From Faecalibacterium prausnitzii (GTDB lineage Bacteria > Bacillota > Clostridia > Oscillospirales > Ruminococcaceae): a stretch of DNA of 6,465 bases. Below, in pieces: positions 1-3,914 of the stretch. The notes below the pieces were generated by a model that searched no databases, was not told the DNA's origin, and was given only the letters and a program-made list of their open reading frames with translations. Within the stretch, counting starts at the first letter, position 1. Every line of letters starts with the position of its first letter. The position numbers were made by a program, and so were the translations under genes. The stretch spans positions 1-6,465 of the forward strand of contig DCCL01000153.1 of assembly GCA_002313795.1 (NCBI GenBank), written 5' to 3'.

Positions 1-212
1 AGGTTATCGTCAAAGTAGAAATCGTTCGGGATGTACCGTTCTTCTGCATCAGTGCCCTCGATGTCCCAGATGTACTTGCCAAGAGCACCGACAACCTCCA
101 GCCGGGTGGGAGCCTTGTCGCGGTCATTCATATCGTACAGCTTGATATCACAAGCGGTGCTGTTGCGGAAGGAAACCTCGGAAATGGTGCCAGTGTATTT
201 GTAGAGTTTCAT
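1..212 (-). CDS. Hypothetical protein, partial (runs off the left edge)
   Basis: An open frame starts at ATG 212-210 and stays open to the window edge, giving 70 codons that begin MKLYKYTGTISEVSF. A strong ribosome binding site (AGGAGGT, 220-226) lies 7 nt upstream. Codons are mostly C- or G-ending, as in a real gene. The visible part is hydrophilic, rich in Asp, Tyr and Glu, with alternating polar and beta-type residues (EVVGALGKYIWDIEG). It has no signal peptide or membrane segment. I do not recognise the family. It is the last visible gene of a minus-strand run of small accessory genes (480-710, 209-466). Its ATG overlaps the TGA of the upstream reading frame as ATGA, or lies 3 nt after an alternative TAA if that gene is read in its better-looking C-terminal frame. 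Both layouts suggest translational coupling. Function unknown. Confidence 0.72.
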   Translation of the reverse strand, partial: MKLYKYTGTISEVSFRNSTACDIKLYDMNDRDKAPTRLEVVGALGKYIWDIEGTDAEERYIPNDFYFDDN

Positions 213-466
213 AATTTAGACCTCCTCGACTTCCACACTCTTGAGGCTACCTTCAATGTACCCGCGACCGCGCAGGTGCTCGCAGCTCCAGCAGAAGCCG
301 ATTGCACGCTGTAGGCAGCTGCGGCTTTGCGGTTCTCGTTGAATGCAGCGCGAATTTCCTCTGCCCGGTCATCGTCCAGCAGGATGGACGCACAAGCCTC
401 ACCGATCTCACCGTTCTGGCCGTGTTTCATATCTTTAGAATCGTAGCTAAAGATTACTTTTTTCAT
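209..466 (-). CDS. Small hypothetical protein, probably frameshifted in its second half
   Basis: The start is ATG 466, giving MKKVIFSYDSKDMKHGQNGE; an AAGGAAG ribosome binding site lies just upstream, where the 76-aa gene ends. The upstream ATG at 499 has no comparable site. The uninterrupted frame gives 85 aa and stops at TGA 211-209, overlapping the next ATG. The first ~50 residues look real (ILLDDDRAEEIRAAFNENRK), but the tail becomes an Ala/Ser-rich then Arg/Lys stretch with rare-type codons (AGA, AGG, AGG, TTA). In the -1 frame the same DNA (about 368-216) reads with G/C-ending codons and a plausible acidic end, GYIEGSLKSVEVEEV, stopping at TAA 218-216 just before the next gene. A one-base deletion around 300-330 is the simplest explanation; a sequencing error or real recoding are alternatives. 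No classic slippery heptamer is visible. Family and function not recognised. Confidence 0.6.
   Translation of the reverse strand: MKKVIFSYDSKDMKHGQNGEIGEACASILLDDDRAEEIRAAFNENRKAAAAYSVQSASAGAASTCAVAGTLKVASRVWKSRRSKL
220..226 (-). promoter_or_regulatory. Ribosome binding site of the partial gene at the left edge
   Basis: AGGAGGT on the minus strand, 7 nt before ATG 212. It sits inside the end of the upstream gene, where it also encodes Glu-Glu-Val in the alternative frame. It fixes the start of the partial gene. Confidence 0.7.
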
Positions 467-479
467 TGTCTGTTCTTCC

Positions 480-710
480 TTACGCAATGGTATCTTCAAT
501 ATTGCTTACAGCGTCTTCCAAATTGTCTATGGCTTCCGAAAGAGCTTCACAAGCCGCTTCGGCACACTCGTACCGCTCGCAGCTCTGGAGGTTTTCTGGA
601 AAACTATCCCGGTATTCCTCTTCCTCAGCCTGAAGTTCTTCGAGCTTCAACTGGAGGACTTCAATCTGGTCAGCTATGCCCCGCAAGGTCTTTCTGCGTT
701 CTCTGTTCAT
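480..710 (-). CDS. Acidic coiled-coil-like small protein (76 aa), phage/element type
   Basis: A 76-aa protein starts at ATG 710 with AAGGAGAA (716-723) as ribosome binding site and ends at TAA 482-480. It begins with a basic stretch (MNRERRKTLRGIADQ). Residues ~10-33 form a heptad-like helix (IEVLQLKLEELQAEEEE), then a break with FPENLQ (37-42), then a second acidic helix from about 52 to the end (EALSEAIDNLEDAVSNIED). This layout of two long acidic helices around an 'xPExLQ' break resembles small uncharacterised proteins I associate with Firmicutes phages and integrative elements; that is recollection, not a database result. No catalytic motif, signal peptide or membrane segment is seen. A terminator precedes it (752-786), so it needs its own promoter or read-through. 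An A/T-rich stretch at 735-756 could hold a weak -10, but no convincing -35 is visible. It is followed closely by the gene at 209-466. Function unknown. Confidence 0.75.
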   Translation of the reverse strand: MNRERRKTLRGIADQIEVLQLKLEELQAEEEEYRDSFPENLQSCERYECAEAACEALSEAIDNLEDAVSNIEDTIA

Positions 711-751
711 ATATATTCTCCTTGATTTTCTATCGATGGGTGGTTATAATT

Positions 752-786
752 AAAAAGCGAGGGCGGCGGCTCCTACCCGCCGCCCT
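752..786 (-). terminator. Intrinsic terminator after the 45-aa gene
   Basis: On the minus strand a 10-bp GC-rich stem (AGGGCGGCGG with CCGCCGCCCT, 760-769 and 777-786) closes a 7-nt loop. It is followed by CGC and five Ts (756-752). It lies 12 nt past the stop codon of the 45-aa gene. A smaller hairpin (793-798 with 807-812) precedes it at the gene's very end. Confidence 0.8.
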
Positions 787-797
787 GCTTTTACGGA

Positions 798-935
798 TTA
801 CTTGTTATCCGTGGGGGCCTCGTTGCTCTGAATGATTCTGTTGGGTTTAATCGTGATCGTTATCCGCTCTGCAAGATCAGGATGTTCGACCAAGATTTCC
901 AGCAGCTCTTTCAGAGCTTTTGTTTTTTCATCCAT
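798..935 (-). CDS. 45-aa hypothetical protein under a perfect-consensus promoter
   Basis: The start chosen is ATG 935, because AAAGGAGG (944-951) sits 8 nt upstream. The longer frame to ATG 980 would begin only a few bases past the -10 box and has no ribosome binding site. The product starts MDEKTKALKELLEILVEHPD and ends at TAA 800-798. Residues 4-17 form an amphipathic Leu-rich helix, residues 18-25 are acidic, and 25-32 (ITITIKPN) look like a beta strand. No known motif, signal peptide or membrane segment is present. Its promoter (985-1013) has both consensus hexamers at 17-nt spacing and faces away from the promoter of the plus-strand HTH gene. A terminator follows, so this is a single-gene transcript. 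A tiny, strongly expressed or tightly repressed protein next to regulators could be an antirepressor or toxin/antitoxin-like factor, but nothing in the sequence shows this. Confidence 0.7.
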   Translation of the reverse strand: MDEKTKALKELLEILVEHPDLAERITITIKPNRIIQSNEAPTDNK

Positions 936-942
936 CGGTCTA

Positions 943-973
943 TCCTCCTTTCCGAGGAACTTTGCTGTTCCTC
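943..973 (-). promoter_or_regulatory. Leader hairpins and ribosome binding site of the 45-aa gene
   Basis: The leader holds a perfect 7-bp hairpin: GAGGAAC (973-967) pairs with GTTCCTC (960-954) around a 6-nt loop, ending 2 nt before the AAAGGAGG ribosome binding site (951-944). The 3' arm's TCCTC (958-954) can instead pair with GAGGA (947-943), covering the binding site with a 5-bp, 6-nt-loop hairpin. The two folds exclude each other. Whether they act as a switch is inference. Confidence 0.45.
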
Positions 974-984
974 TTAACATCTTT

Positions 985-1013
985 ATTATACAGGATTTCC
1001 TTTACAATGTCAA
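985..1013 (-). promoter_or_regulatory. Perfect sigma-A promoter for the 45-aa gene
   Basis: On the minus strand TTGACA (1013-1008) is followed by 17 nt and TATAAT (990-985). Both hexamers and the spacing match the housekeeping sigma consensus exactly. Predicted transcription start is near 978, giving a leader of about 43 nt to ATG 935. Its spacer matches that of the divergent promoter at 1055-1083 in 10 of 17 positions. Confidence 0.85.
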
Positions 1014-1054
1014 GGTTTTTCTTTAAGATTTTCCTAGATTTTTCAATGTTTTTC

Positions 1055-1083
1055 TTGACACAATAAAGAAAACTCTATATAAT
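1055..1083 (+). promoter_or_regulatory. Perfect sigma-A promoter for the plus-strand HTH gene
   Basis: TTGACA (1055-1060), 17 nt, TATAAT (1078-1083): an exact housekeeping consensus. The predicted start near 1090 would place the ribosome binding site at almost the first base of the transcript. It is divergent from the promoter at 985-1013, with 41 bp between the two -35 boxes. Confidence 0.85.
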
Positions 1084-1089
1084 TAGGCC

Positions 1090-1097
1090 GAGGTGAT
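1090..1097 (+). promoter_or_regulatory. Ribosome binding site deciding the start of the plus-strand HTH gene
   Basis: GAGGTGAT matches the 3' end of 16S rRNA and lies 4 nt before ATG 1102. The GTG at 1093, a possible longer start, is inside this site and therefore unlikely to be used. Confidence 0.7.
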
Positions 1098-1101
1098 AAG
1101 T

Positions 1102-1311
1102 ATGGATTTCTCCACAAAAATCAAACTGGCAGAAACCGTAGCTAAAATGAAAGAGGCAGAACTTGCCCGGCAGATTGGAACTACTCCGCAGGCATTCAAC
1201 CAGCGGATGAAAACAGGAAAATTCAAATATGATGAATTGGAACAGATTGCAACAGTCCTTGGTGCGGAACTGGTTGTCAGTTTTCGTTTTCCGGACGGTA
1301 CAGAAGTATGA
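1102..1311 (+). CDS. Small helix-turn-helix (XRE/Cro-like) DNA-binding protein
   Basis: A 69-aa protein starts at ATG 1102 (chosen from GAGGTGAT just upstream rather than the GTG at 1093) and ends at TGA 1309-1311. Residues ~10-45 read as a Cro/C1-type helix-turn-helix: ETVAKMKEAELARQIG, then TTPQAFNQRMKTGKF as turn plus recognition helix. A third helix (YDELEQIATVLGAEL) and a short beta end (VVSFRFPDG) follow. The size is about that of a bare HTH domain, so it likely binds DNA as a dimer with no effector domain. It is expressed from a perfect promoter divergent from that of the 45-aa gene, the usual layout for a regulator controlling the shared intergenic region. Its stop lies 16 nt from the stop of the opposing XRE gene. 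No plus-strand terminator follows until 1715-1757, so its transcript may run antisense through that gene. Confidence 0.8.
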   Translation: MDFSTKIKLAETVAKMKEAELARQIGTTPQAFNQRMKTGKFKYDELEQIATVLGAELVVSFRFPDGTEV

Positions 1312-1341
1312 AAAAAGCCCGGATGCGTCAAGCGTCCGGGC
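1311..1341 (-). terminator. Intrinsic terminator of the minus-strand XRE gene, overlapping its stop codon
   Basis: Minus-strand GCCCGGACGC (1341-1332) pairs with GCATCCGGGC (1326-1317, one G-T pair) around a 5-nt loop. Six Ts follow (1316-1311). The TGA stop (1330-1328) lies in the loop, so the last codons form the 5' arm. The plus strand has no T-run here, so it should terminate only leftward transcription. Confidence 0.8.
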
Positions 1342-1618
1342 AGGAGATGGGTTGTTTCTTGCGTGACTTGCTCACGGTCTGAGGGATGCGCCGCACCTCT
1401 TTGACTCTGCGCTCCGGGTTAGGCTCCCTCGCAATGAGGCCTTCCAGCTCGCAGTCCAGAGCCTCACAGATGAGGTCGAGATCATCTAGGCTGACGCGCT
1501 CTGCAAAATCGTGGTACAGCTCATTGATGGTCTGGGAACGAATCCCTGTTGCACGTGCAAGTTCGCTCTGTGTCATCCGCCGTTCGCCAAGACGGGTAGA
1601 CAGCAAAATTCTAATCAT
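1328..1618 (-). CDS. XRE-family (Cro/C1-type HTH) transcriptional regulator
   Basis: A 96-aa protein starts at ATG 1618 with AAAGGAGA (1628-1635) 9 nt upstream and ends at TGA 1330-1328. Residues ~3-65 form a compact HTH domain: MIRILLSTRLGERRMTQSEL (helix 1), SELARATGIRSQTINELYHD (HTH with recognition helix), and SLDDLDLICEALDCELEGLI, the typical closing helices of the small HTH_26/YozG-like group. Residues ~66-96 are a basic, Pro-containing tail (EVRRIPQTVSKSRKKQP) with no domain I recognise. It probably acts as a dimeric repressor in the cytoplasm. Its promoter carries a palindrome between the -35 and -10 boxes, which suggests autorepression. It is convergent with the plus-strand HTH gene and ends in its own terminator. 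It is not part of the housekeeping operon, because terminators separate it from ssrA. The family call is firm; the target is unknown. Confidence 0.85.
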   Translation of the reverse strand: MIRILLSTRLGERRMTQSELARATGIRSQTINELYHDFAERVSLDDLDLICEALDCELEGLIAREPNPERRVKEVRRIPQTVSKSRKKQPISCPDA

Positions 1619-1635
1619 AGCCTTTGGTCTCCTTT

Positions 1636-1672
1636 GCCGATAATTTTAGCCGATATGTACTCGGCTTGTCTG
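1636..1672 (-). promoter_or_regulatory. Promoter with palindromic operator for the XRE regulator
   Basis: On the minus strand CAGACA (1672-1667) is followed by an 18-nt spacer and TAAAAT (1648-1643), a fair housekeeping promoter. The spacer contains GCCGA-N7-TCGGC (1649-1665). A further copy of the right half-site, TATCGGC, lies at 1636-1642, so the sequence GCCGATA occurs twice, 13 bp apart, on the plus strand. A palindrome filling the spacer is a typical repressor site; autoregulation is inferred. Confidence 0.55.
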
Positions 1673-1714
1673 CATTTCGGTAAATTCTAACAGGAAAAAA
1701 GCAGAAAAAAGAAA

Positions 1715-1757
1715 AGTGCCCGCACAATCCGAAATGGAAAGTGCGGGCACTTTTTTT
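1715..1757. terminator. Bidirectional intrinsic terminator
   Basis: A perfect 11-bp stem, AGTGCCCGCAC (1715-1725) with GTGCGGGCACT (1741-1751), closes a 15-nt loop. On the plus strand seven Ts follow (1751-1757). On the minus strand the exit reads TTTTCTTTTTTC. It should stop leftward read-through from ssrA and rightward transcription from the accessory block, insulating the two. Confidence 0.8.
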
Positions 1758-1786
1758 CATTTATACGAGGACGGTTGGAATCTCAC

Positions 1787-1841
1787 AAAACAAAACGAAC
1801 ACATTGCCAATCATTTGAATGGTGGCCCTGTGTTCGTTTTG
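1787..1841 (-). terminator. Intrinsic terminator of ssrA
   Basis: Starting 9 nt past the tmRNA CCA end, CAAAACGAACACA (1841-1829) pairs perfectly over 13 bp with TGTGTTCGTTTTG (1803-1791). The intervening 25 nt can form a smaller inner hairpin (GCCA/TGGC and CATT/AATG). TTTTGTTTTG forms the exit. The stem is only moderately GC-rich but long. Confidence 0.75.
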
Positions 1842-1849
1842 CTCTTGAT

Positions 1850-2198
1850 TGGTGGAGGCGATGGGAGTCGAACCCATGTCCGAAAAGAGTTCAGCGTAGG
1901 TGTCTCCGGGTGCAGGCGATCTACAACATTCCCTCCGCGTCACGCCGATCGTCAGGCTAACGCTTCAGTAGCTTCATGAGTTCCTGCCGGTCCGCAAAGC
2001 TTAGGTCCGTTCAGGTGCTGTGTCTAAAGGACGCCCCGACCCCACACGACACAAGAGTGGGCGGAACGCGCAGCGCTCAGGCTGCGAGCAACTGATAATT
2101 ATTGTTGTCAGTTAATTTTTTGGAGGAGTTTAGAGCAGTTCCCCCACTGCTACCCGCTGCCCAGGCCTCGCTCCCCCCGTCGAAACCTTTACGCCCCC
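1850..2198 (-). ncRNA. ssrA: tmRNA (transfer-messenger RNA)
   Basis: A 349-nt transfer-messenger RNA, which with SmpB rescues ribosomes stalled on broken mRNAs and tags the product for proteolysis. The 5' end, GGGGGCGTAAAGGTTTCGAC (from 2198), carries the conserved TTTCGAC element. The 3' end has the T-arm ATGGG-TTCGACT-CCCAT and CGCCTCC-A-CCA, with CCA encoded (1852-1850). The ends pair as a 7-bp acceptor stem with G-U as the third pair, the alanine identity element. The tag frame lies at 2109-2077. The gene follows smpB by 68 nt with no recognisable promoter between, so it is probably cut from a joint transcript. Two hairpins lie in that gap. A terminator follows at 1787-1841. The gene is intact although accessory DNA lies directly beyond its 3' end. 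Confidence 0.95.
2077..2109 (-). other. tmRNA tag-peptide reading frame
   Basis: The proposed resume codon is GAC (2109-2107), preceded by TTAACT; this matches the TAACT just before the B. subtilis resume codon as I recall it, and the spot is nucleotide 90 of the RNA, as expected. The encoded tag is DNNNYQLLAA followed by TGA (2079-2077); with the tRNA-borne Ala it would be A-DNNNYQLLAA. The hydrophobic LAA end fits the ClpXP degron rule. An earlier start at TCC is possible but places the site too near the 5' end. Confidence 0.7.
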
Positions 2199-2203
2199 AT
2201 GAA

Positions 2204-2256
2204 GCGCATGTTTCCATGCGCAGAAAGCTTGGTGGTCTCCGGGCAGGAATGCTGCC
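2204..2256 (-). other. Hairpins in the smpB-ssrA spacer (pre-tmRNA leader)
   Basis: Minus-strand GCGCATG-GAAA-CATGCGC (2221-2204) is a perfect 7-bp stem with a GNRA tetraloop ending 5 nt before the mature tmRNA 5' end. Upstream, GGCAG-CATTC-CTGCC (2256-2242) forms a 5-bp hairpin. No T-run follows, so these are not terminators. They may help processing of the tmRNA 5' end (RNase P cuts there in known systems). Confidence 0.5.
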
Positions 2257-2266
2257 TGAAAGAGAA

Positions 2267-2749
2267 TCAGTAGAATTTGCCGTTGGATTTAACGGCCCGG
2301 TCGATGGAACGCTTGGCATCGCGCTTTGCAGCGTCGGCCCGCTTGTCGTAGAGCTTTTTGCCCTTGCAGAGACCGACTTCCATCTTGACGCGGCCATGCT
2401 TGAAGTAAAGTGAGAGGGGAACAAGAGTGTAGCCCTGCAGCTTGCACTGCTGGTGCAGCCGTCGGATCTCATTCTTGTGAGCCAGCAGACGCCGCACCCG
2501 CAGAGGGTCCTGATTGAAGATATTGCCGTGGTCGTAGGGGGTGATGTGCATCCCCTTGACCAGAAGCTCGCCGTCCTCAATATCGACCCAGCTGTCTTTC
2601 AGGTTGACGCCGCCGGCACGCAGGCTCTTGACCTCGGTGCCCTTCAGCTCAACGCCGGTCTCCAGCGCTTCAAGCACAAAGTACTCGTGACGCGCTTCGC
2701 GGTTTGTGGCGATGGTCTTCGTCGCCGGACGTTCTTTTGTGGGTGCCAT
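2267..2749 (-). CDS. smpB: SsrA-binding protein SmpB
   Basis: A 160-aa protein of normal SmpB length that binds the tRNA-like part of tmRNA and carries it to stalled ribosomes, standing in for the missing anticodon arm. It starts at ATG 2749 (AAAGGAGG at 2758-2765) and ends at TGA 2269-2267. Family features in order: NREARHEYFVLEALETGVEL (residues ~16-35), GTEVKSLRAGGVNLKDSWVD (38-57), a beta-barrel core with MHITPYDHGN, RRLLAHKNEIRRL (~87-99), the loop YTLVPLSLYFKHGRVKMEVG (~107-126), then the basic C-terminal tail CKGKKLYDKRADAAKRDAKR, which lies in the mRNA channel in known structures. It has its own promoter (2780-2807) and is followed within 68 nt by its RNA partner ssrA, which probably shares the transcript. 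Nothing in it looks damaged. Confidence 0.97.
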   Translation of the reverse strand: MAPTKERPATKTIATNREARHEYFVLEALETGVELKGTEVKSLRAGGVNLKDSWVDIEDGELLVKGMHITPYDHGNIFNQDPLRVRRLLAHKNEIRRLHQQCKLQGYTLVPLSLYFKHGRVKMEVGLCKGKKLYDKRADAAKRDAKRSIDRAVKSNGKFY

Positions 2750-2779
2750 GAAGCGCGCCTCCTTTCCATCTGTCCTGTC

Positions 2780-2807
2780 ATTATATCATATTTTACCGGG
2801 TTTTCAA
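2780..2807 (-). promoter_or_regulatory. Promoter of smpB(-ssrA)
   Basis: Minus-strand TTGAAA (2807-2802), 16-nt spacer, TATAAT (2785-2780), with TG one base before the -10 (extended -10, TGATATAAT). The predicted start is near 2773, about 24 nt before the smpB ATG. It lies in the 102-nt gap after recR, the only AT-rich stretch there, and probably drives both smpB and ssrA. Confidence 0.8.
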
Positions 2808-2851
2808 GAGCGACTTTTGAAGAAAACGTTAAGATTCCATAAAATCTGCCG

Positions 2852-3451
2852 TTACAGCTCATCACGGCCGGAGAGGGCCCGGTAAAGGGTGGTCTCATCG
2901 GTGTATTCCAGACTGCCGCCCACGGGCAGACCATAAGCCAGCCGGGTCGTCTTGATGCCCAGCGGCTTGATGAGCTTGGCCAGATACATGGCGGTGGCTT
3001 CGCCCTCCACAGTGGGGTTCATGGCCATGATGACCTCTTTGACCTCACCGCTGCCCAGCCGGGCCAGCAGTTCTTTCACCGAGAGCTGTTCGGCACCGAT
3101 GCCGTCCATAGGGCTGATAAGACCGTGCAGAACGTGATACAGGCCGTGATATTCCCGGGTGCGCTCGAACGCCTGCACGTCGCGGGGAGTCTCCACCACG
3201 CAGATGGTGGAGCGGTCCCGCTTGGCGCTGGAACAGATGGGGCAGAGCTCCCCCTCCGTGTAGTTCTGGCAGATGCGGCAGCGGTGGAGCCGGGTGTGGG
3301 CGTTCTGGATGGCCTCGGCCAGCGCAGCGGCGTCCTTATCCGACATGCTCAGCACCTGATAGGCCATCCGGGTCGCGCCCTTGCGGCCAATGCCGGGAAA
3401 CTGACTGAACTGCTCAATGAGCTTTTCCAGCGGCGCTGCGGTATAACCCAT
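2852..3451 (-). CDS. recR: Recombination mediator RecR
   Basis: A 199-aa protein of standard RecR length. RecR acts with RecO (and RecF) to load RecA on SSB-coated single-stranded DNA during gap repair; it forms a ring-shaped clamp. It starts at ATG 3451, with GGAGGG (3458-3463) as ribosome binding site. Domains in order: helix-hairpin-helix around FSQFPGIGRKGATRMAYQVL (~15-34); a four-cysteine zinc finger, C58, C61, C70, C73 (CRICQNYTEGELCPIC); and a Toprim domain from about 81 to 175 with VVETPRDVQAFERT (acidic E87, D91) and AMNPTVEGEATAMYL. The C-terminal part has LAYGLPVGGSLEYTDETTLY (171-190). All expected residues are present. The start is 15 nt past the ybaB stop and its binding site nearly touches that stop, so translation is probably coupled. 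No strong terminator follows; a weak 5-bp hairpin with TTTTC lies just after the stop. Confidence 0.97.
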   Translation of the reverse strand: MGYTAAPLEKLIEQFSQFPGIGRKGATRMAYQVLSMSDKDAAALAEAIQNAHTRLHRCRICQNYTEGELCPICSSAKRDRSTICVVETPRDVQAFERTREYHGLYHVLHGLISPMDGIGAEQLSVKELLARLGSGEVKEVIMAMNPTVEGEATAMYLAKLIKPLGIKTTRLAYGLPVGGSLEYTDETTLYRALSGRDEL

Positions 3452-3466
3452 GCGTATCCCTCCGTA

Positions 3467-3805
3467 TCAGAGGCCGGGGATGTTCAGGCCGCCGGTCAGC
3501 TTGCCCATCTCGGCCTCGGCGGTCTCGTCCACCTGCTTGACGGTGGCGTTGACGGCTGCGGCCACCAGGTCTTCCAGCATCTCGATATCGTCCGGGTCAA
3601 CGGCTTCGGGTTTGATGGTGATGCCCAGCACCTCGTGCTTGCCGTTCATCCGGACCGTGACCATCTCGCCGGAGGCGCTGCCGGTGTACTCGGCAGCTTC
3701 CAGTTCGGCCTGCTTGGCCTTCATATCTTCCTGCATCTTCTGAGCCTGACGCATCAGGGCGTTCACGTCGGGGCGGCCAAAGCCTGCGGGCATTCTTGCT
3801 TTCAT
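3467..3805 (-). CDS. ybaB: Nucleoid-associated protein, YbaB/EbfC family
   Basis: A 112-aa protein, normal for the family, that forms dimers and binds DNA as a nucleoid-associated factor; its conserved place next to recR and dnaX suggests a link to replication or repair. The start chosen is ATG 3805, with AAGGAGAA (3813-3820) 7 nt upstream; an internal Met at residue 5 is a weaker alternative. Residues ~14-40 are the long N-terminal helix (NALMRQAQKMQEDMKAKQAE). The typical core follows: YTGSASGEMVTVRMNGKHEV (40-59), LGITIKPEAVDPDDIEMLED (60-79), then the C-terminal helix LVAAAVNATVKQVDETAEAE and the Gly-rich end GGLNIPGL. It lies 91 nt after the dnaX stop with no terminator between. Its ATG overlaps the stop of the dnaX -1 frame as ATGA. 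Confidence 0.95.
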   Translation of the reverse strand: MKARMPAGFGRPDVNALMRQAQKMQEDMKAKQAELEAAEYTGSASGEMVTVRMNGKHEVLGITIKPEAVDPDDIEMLEDLVAAAVNATVKQVDETAEAEMGKLTGGLNIPGL

Positions 3806-3914
3806 AATAGGATTCTCCTTTTGTTATATAAAGTTTTGATTTGGTGACTTCTGCCCTCTGTTTTACCAGAGGTTTTCCCTTGGGGGAGATGACACATCAG
3901 CGTTTGGGAGAGCT
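3802..3914 (-). other. Open -1 frame extending dnaX to the ybaB start
   Basis: If ribosomes slip back one base at 3915-3921, reading continues GAG CTC TCC... for 37 codons (beginning ELSQTLMCHL, ending NKRRILL) to TGA 3804-3802, which overlaps the ybaB ATG (3805-3803). The predicted tail is basic. Part of it is the otherwise untranslated dnaX-ybaB spacer, which has no stop in this frame. Whether it is translated is unknown. Confidence 0.3.

Noticed and set aside
302..835. 177-aa open frame on the plus strand
   Set aside because: It covers two better-supported minus-strand genes, a terminator and a gene end. It has no ribosome binding site and its composition (Cys, Phe, Leu-rich) is not protein-like.
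936..980. Longer start for the 45-aa gene at ATG 980
   Set aside because: This ATG lies within a few bases of the -10 box, probably before the transcription start, and has no ribosome binding site.
1..1850. Attachment-site repeat of the ssrA 3' end within the left block
   Set aside because: I looked for a second copy of the T-arm/acceptor sequence and saw none, so no attachment site is annotated.
1716..1979. 87-aa plus-strand frame with GGGDGSRTHV (and a 61-aa frame with WESNPC)
   Set aside because: These are translations of the complement of the tmRNA 3' end and terminators, a well-known source of false annotated proteins.
2077..2580. 167-aa minus-strand frame ending in NNNYQLLAA
   Set aside because: Only its last codons are real, as the tmRNA tag. 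The rest is an out-of-frame reading of smpB and the 5' part of tmRNA.
3855..3872. Hairpin CCTCTG-N6-CAGAGG between dnaX and ybaB as a terminator
   Set aside because: It has only 6 bp and no T-run on the minus strand, so it probably does not separate dnaX from ybaB.
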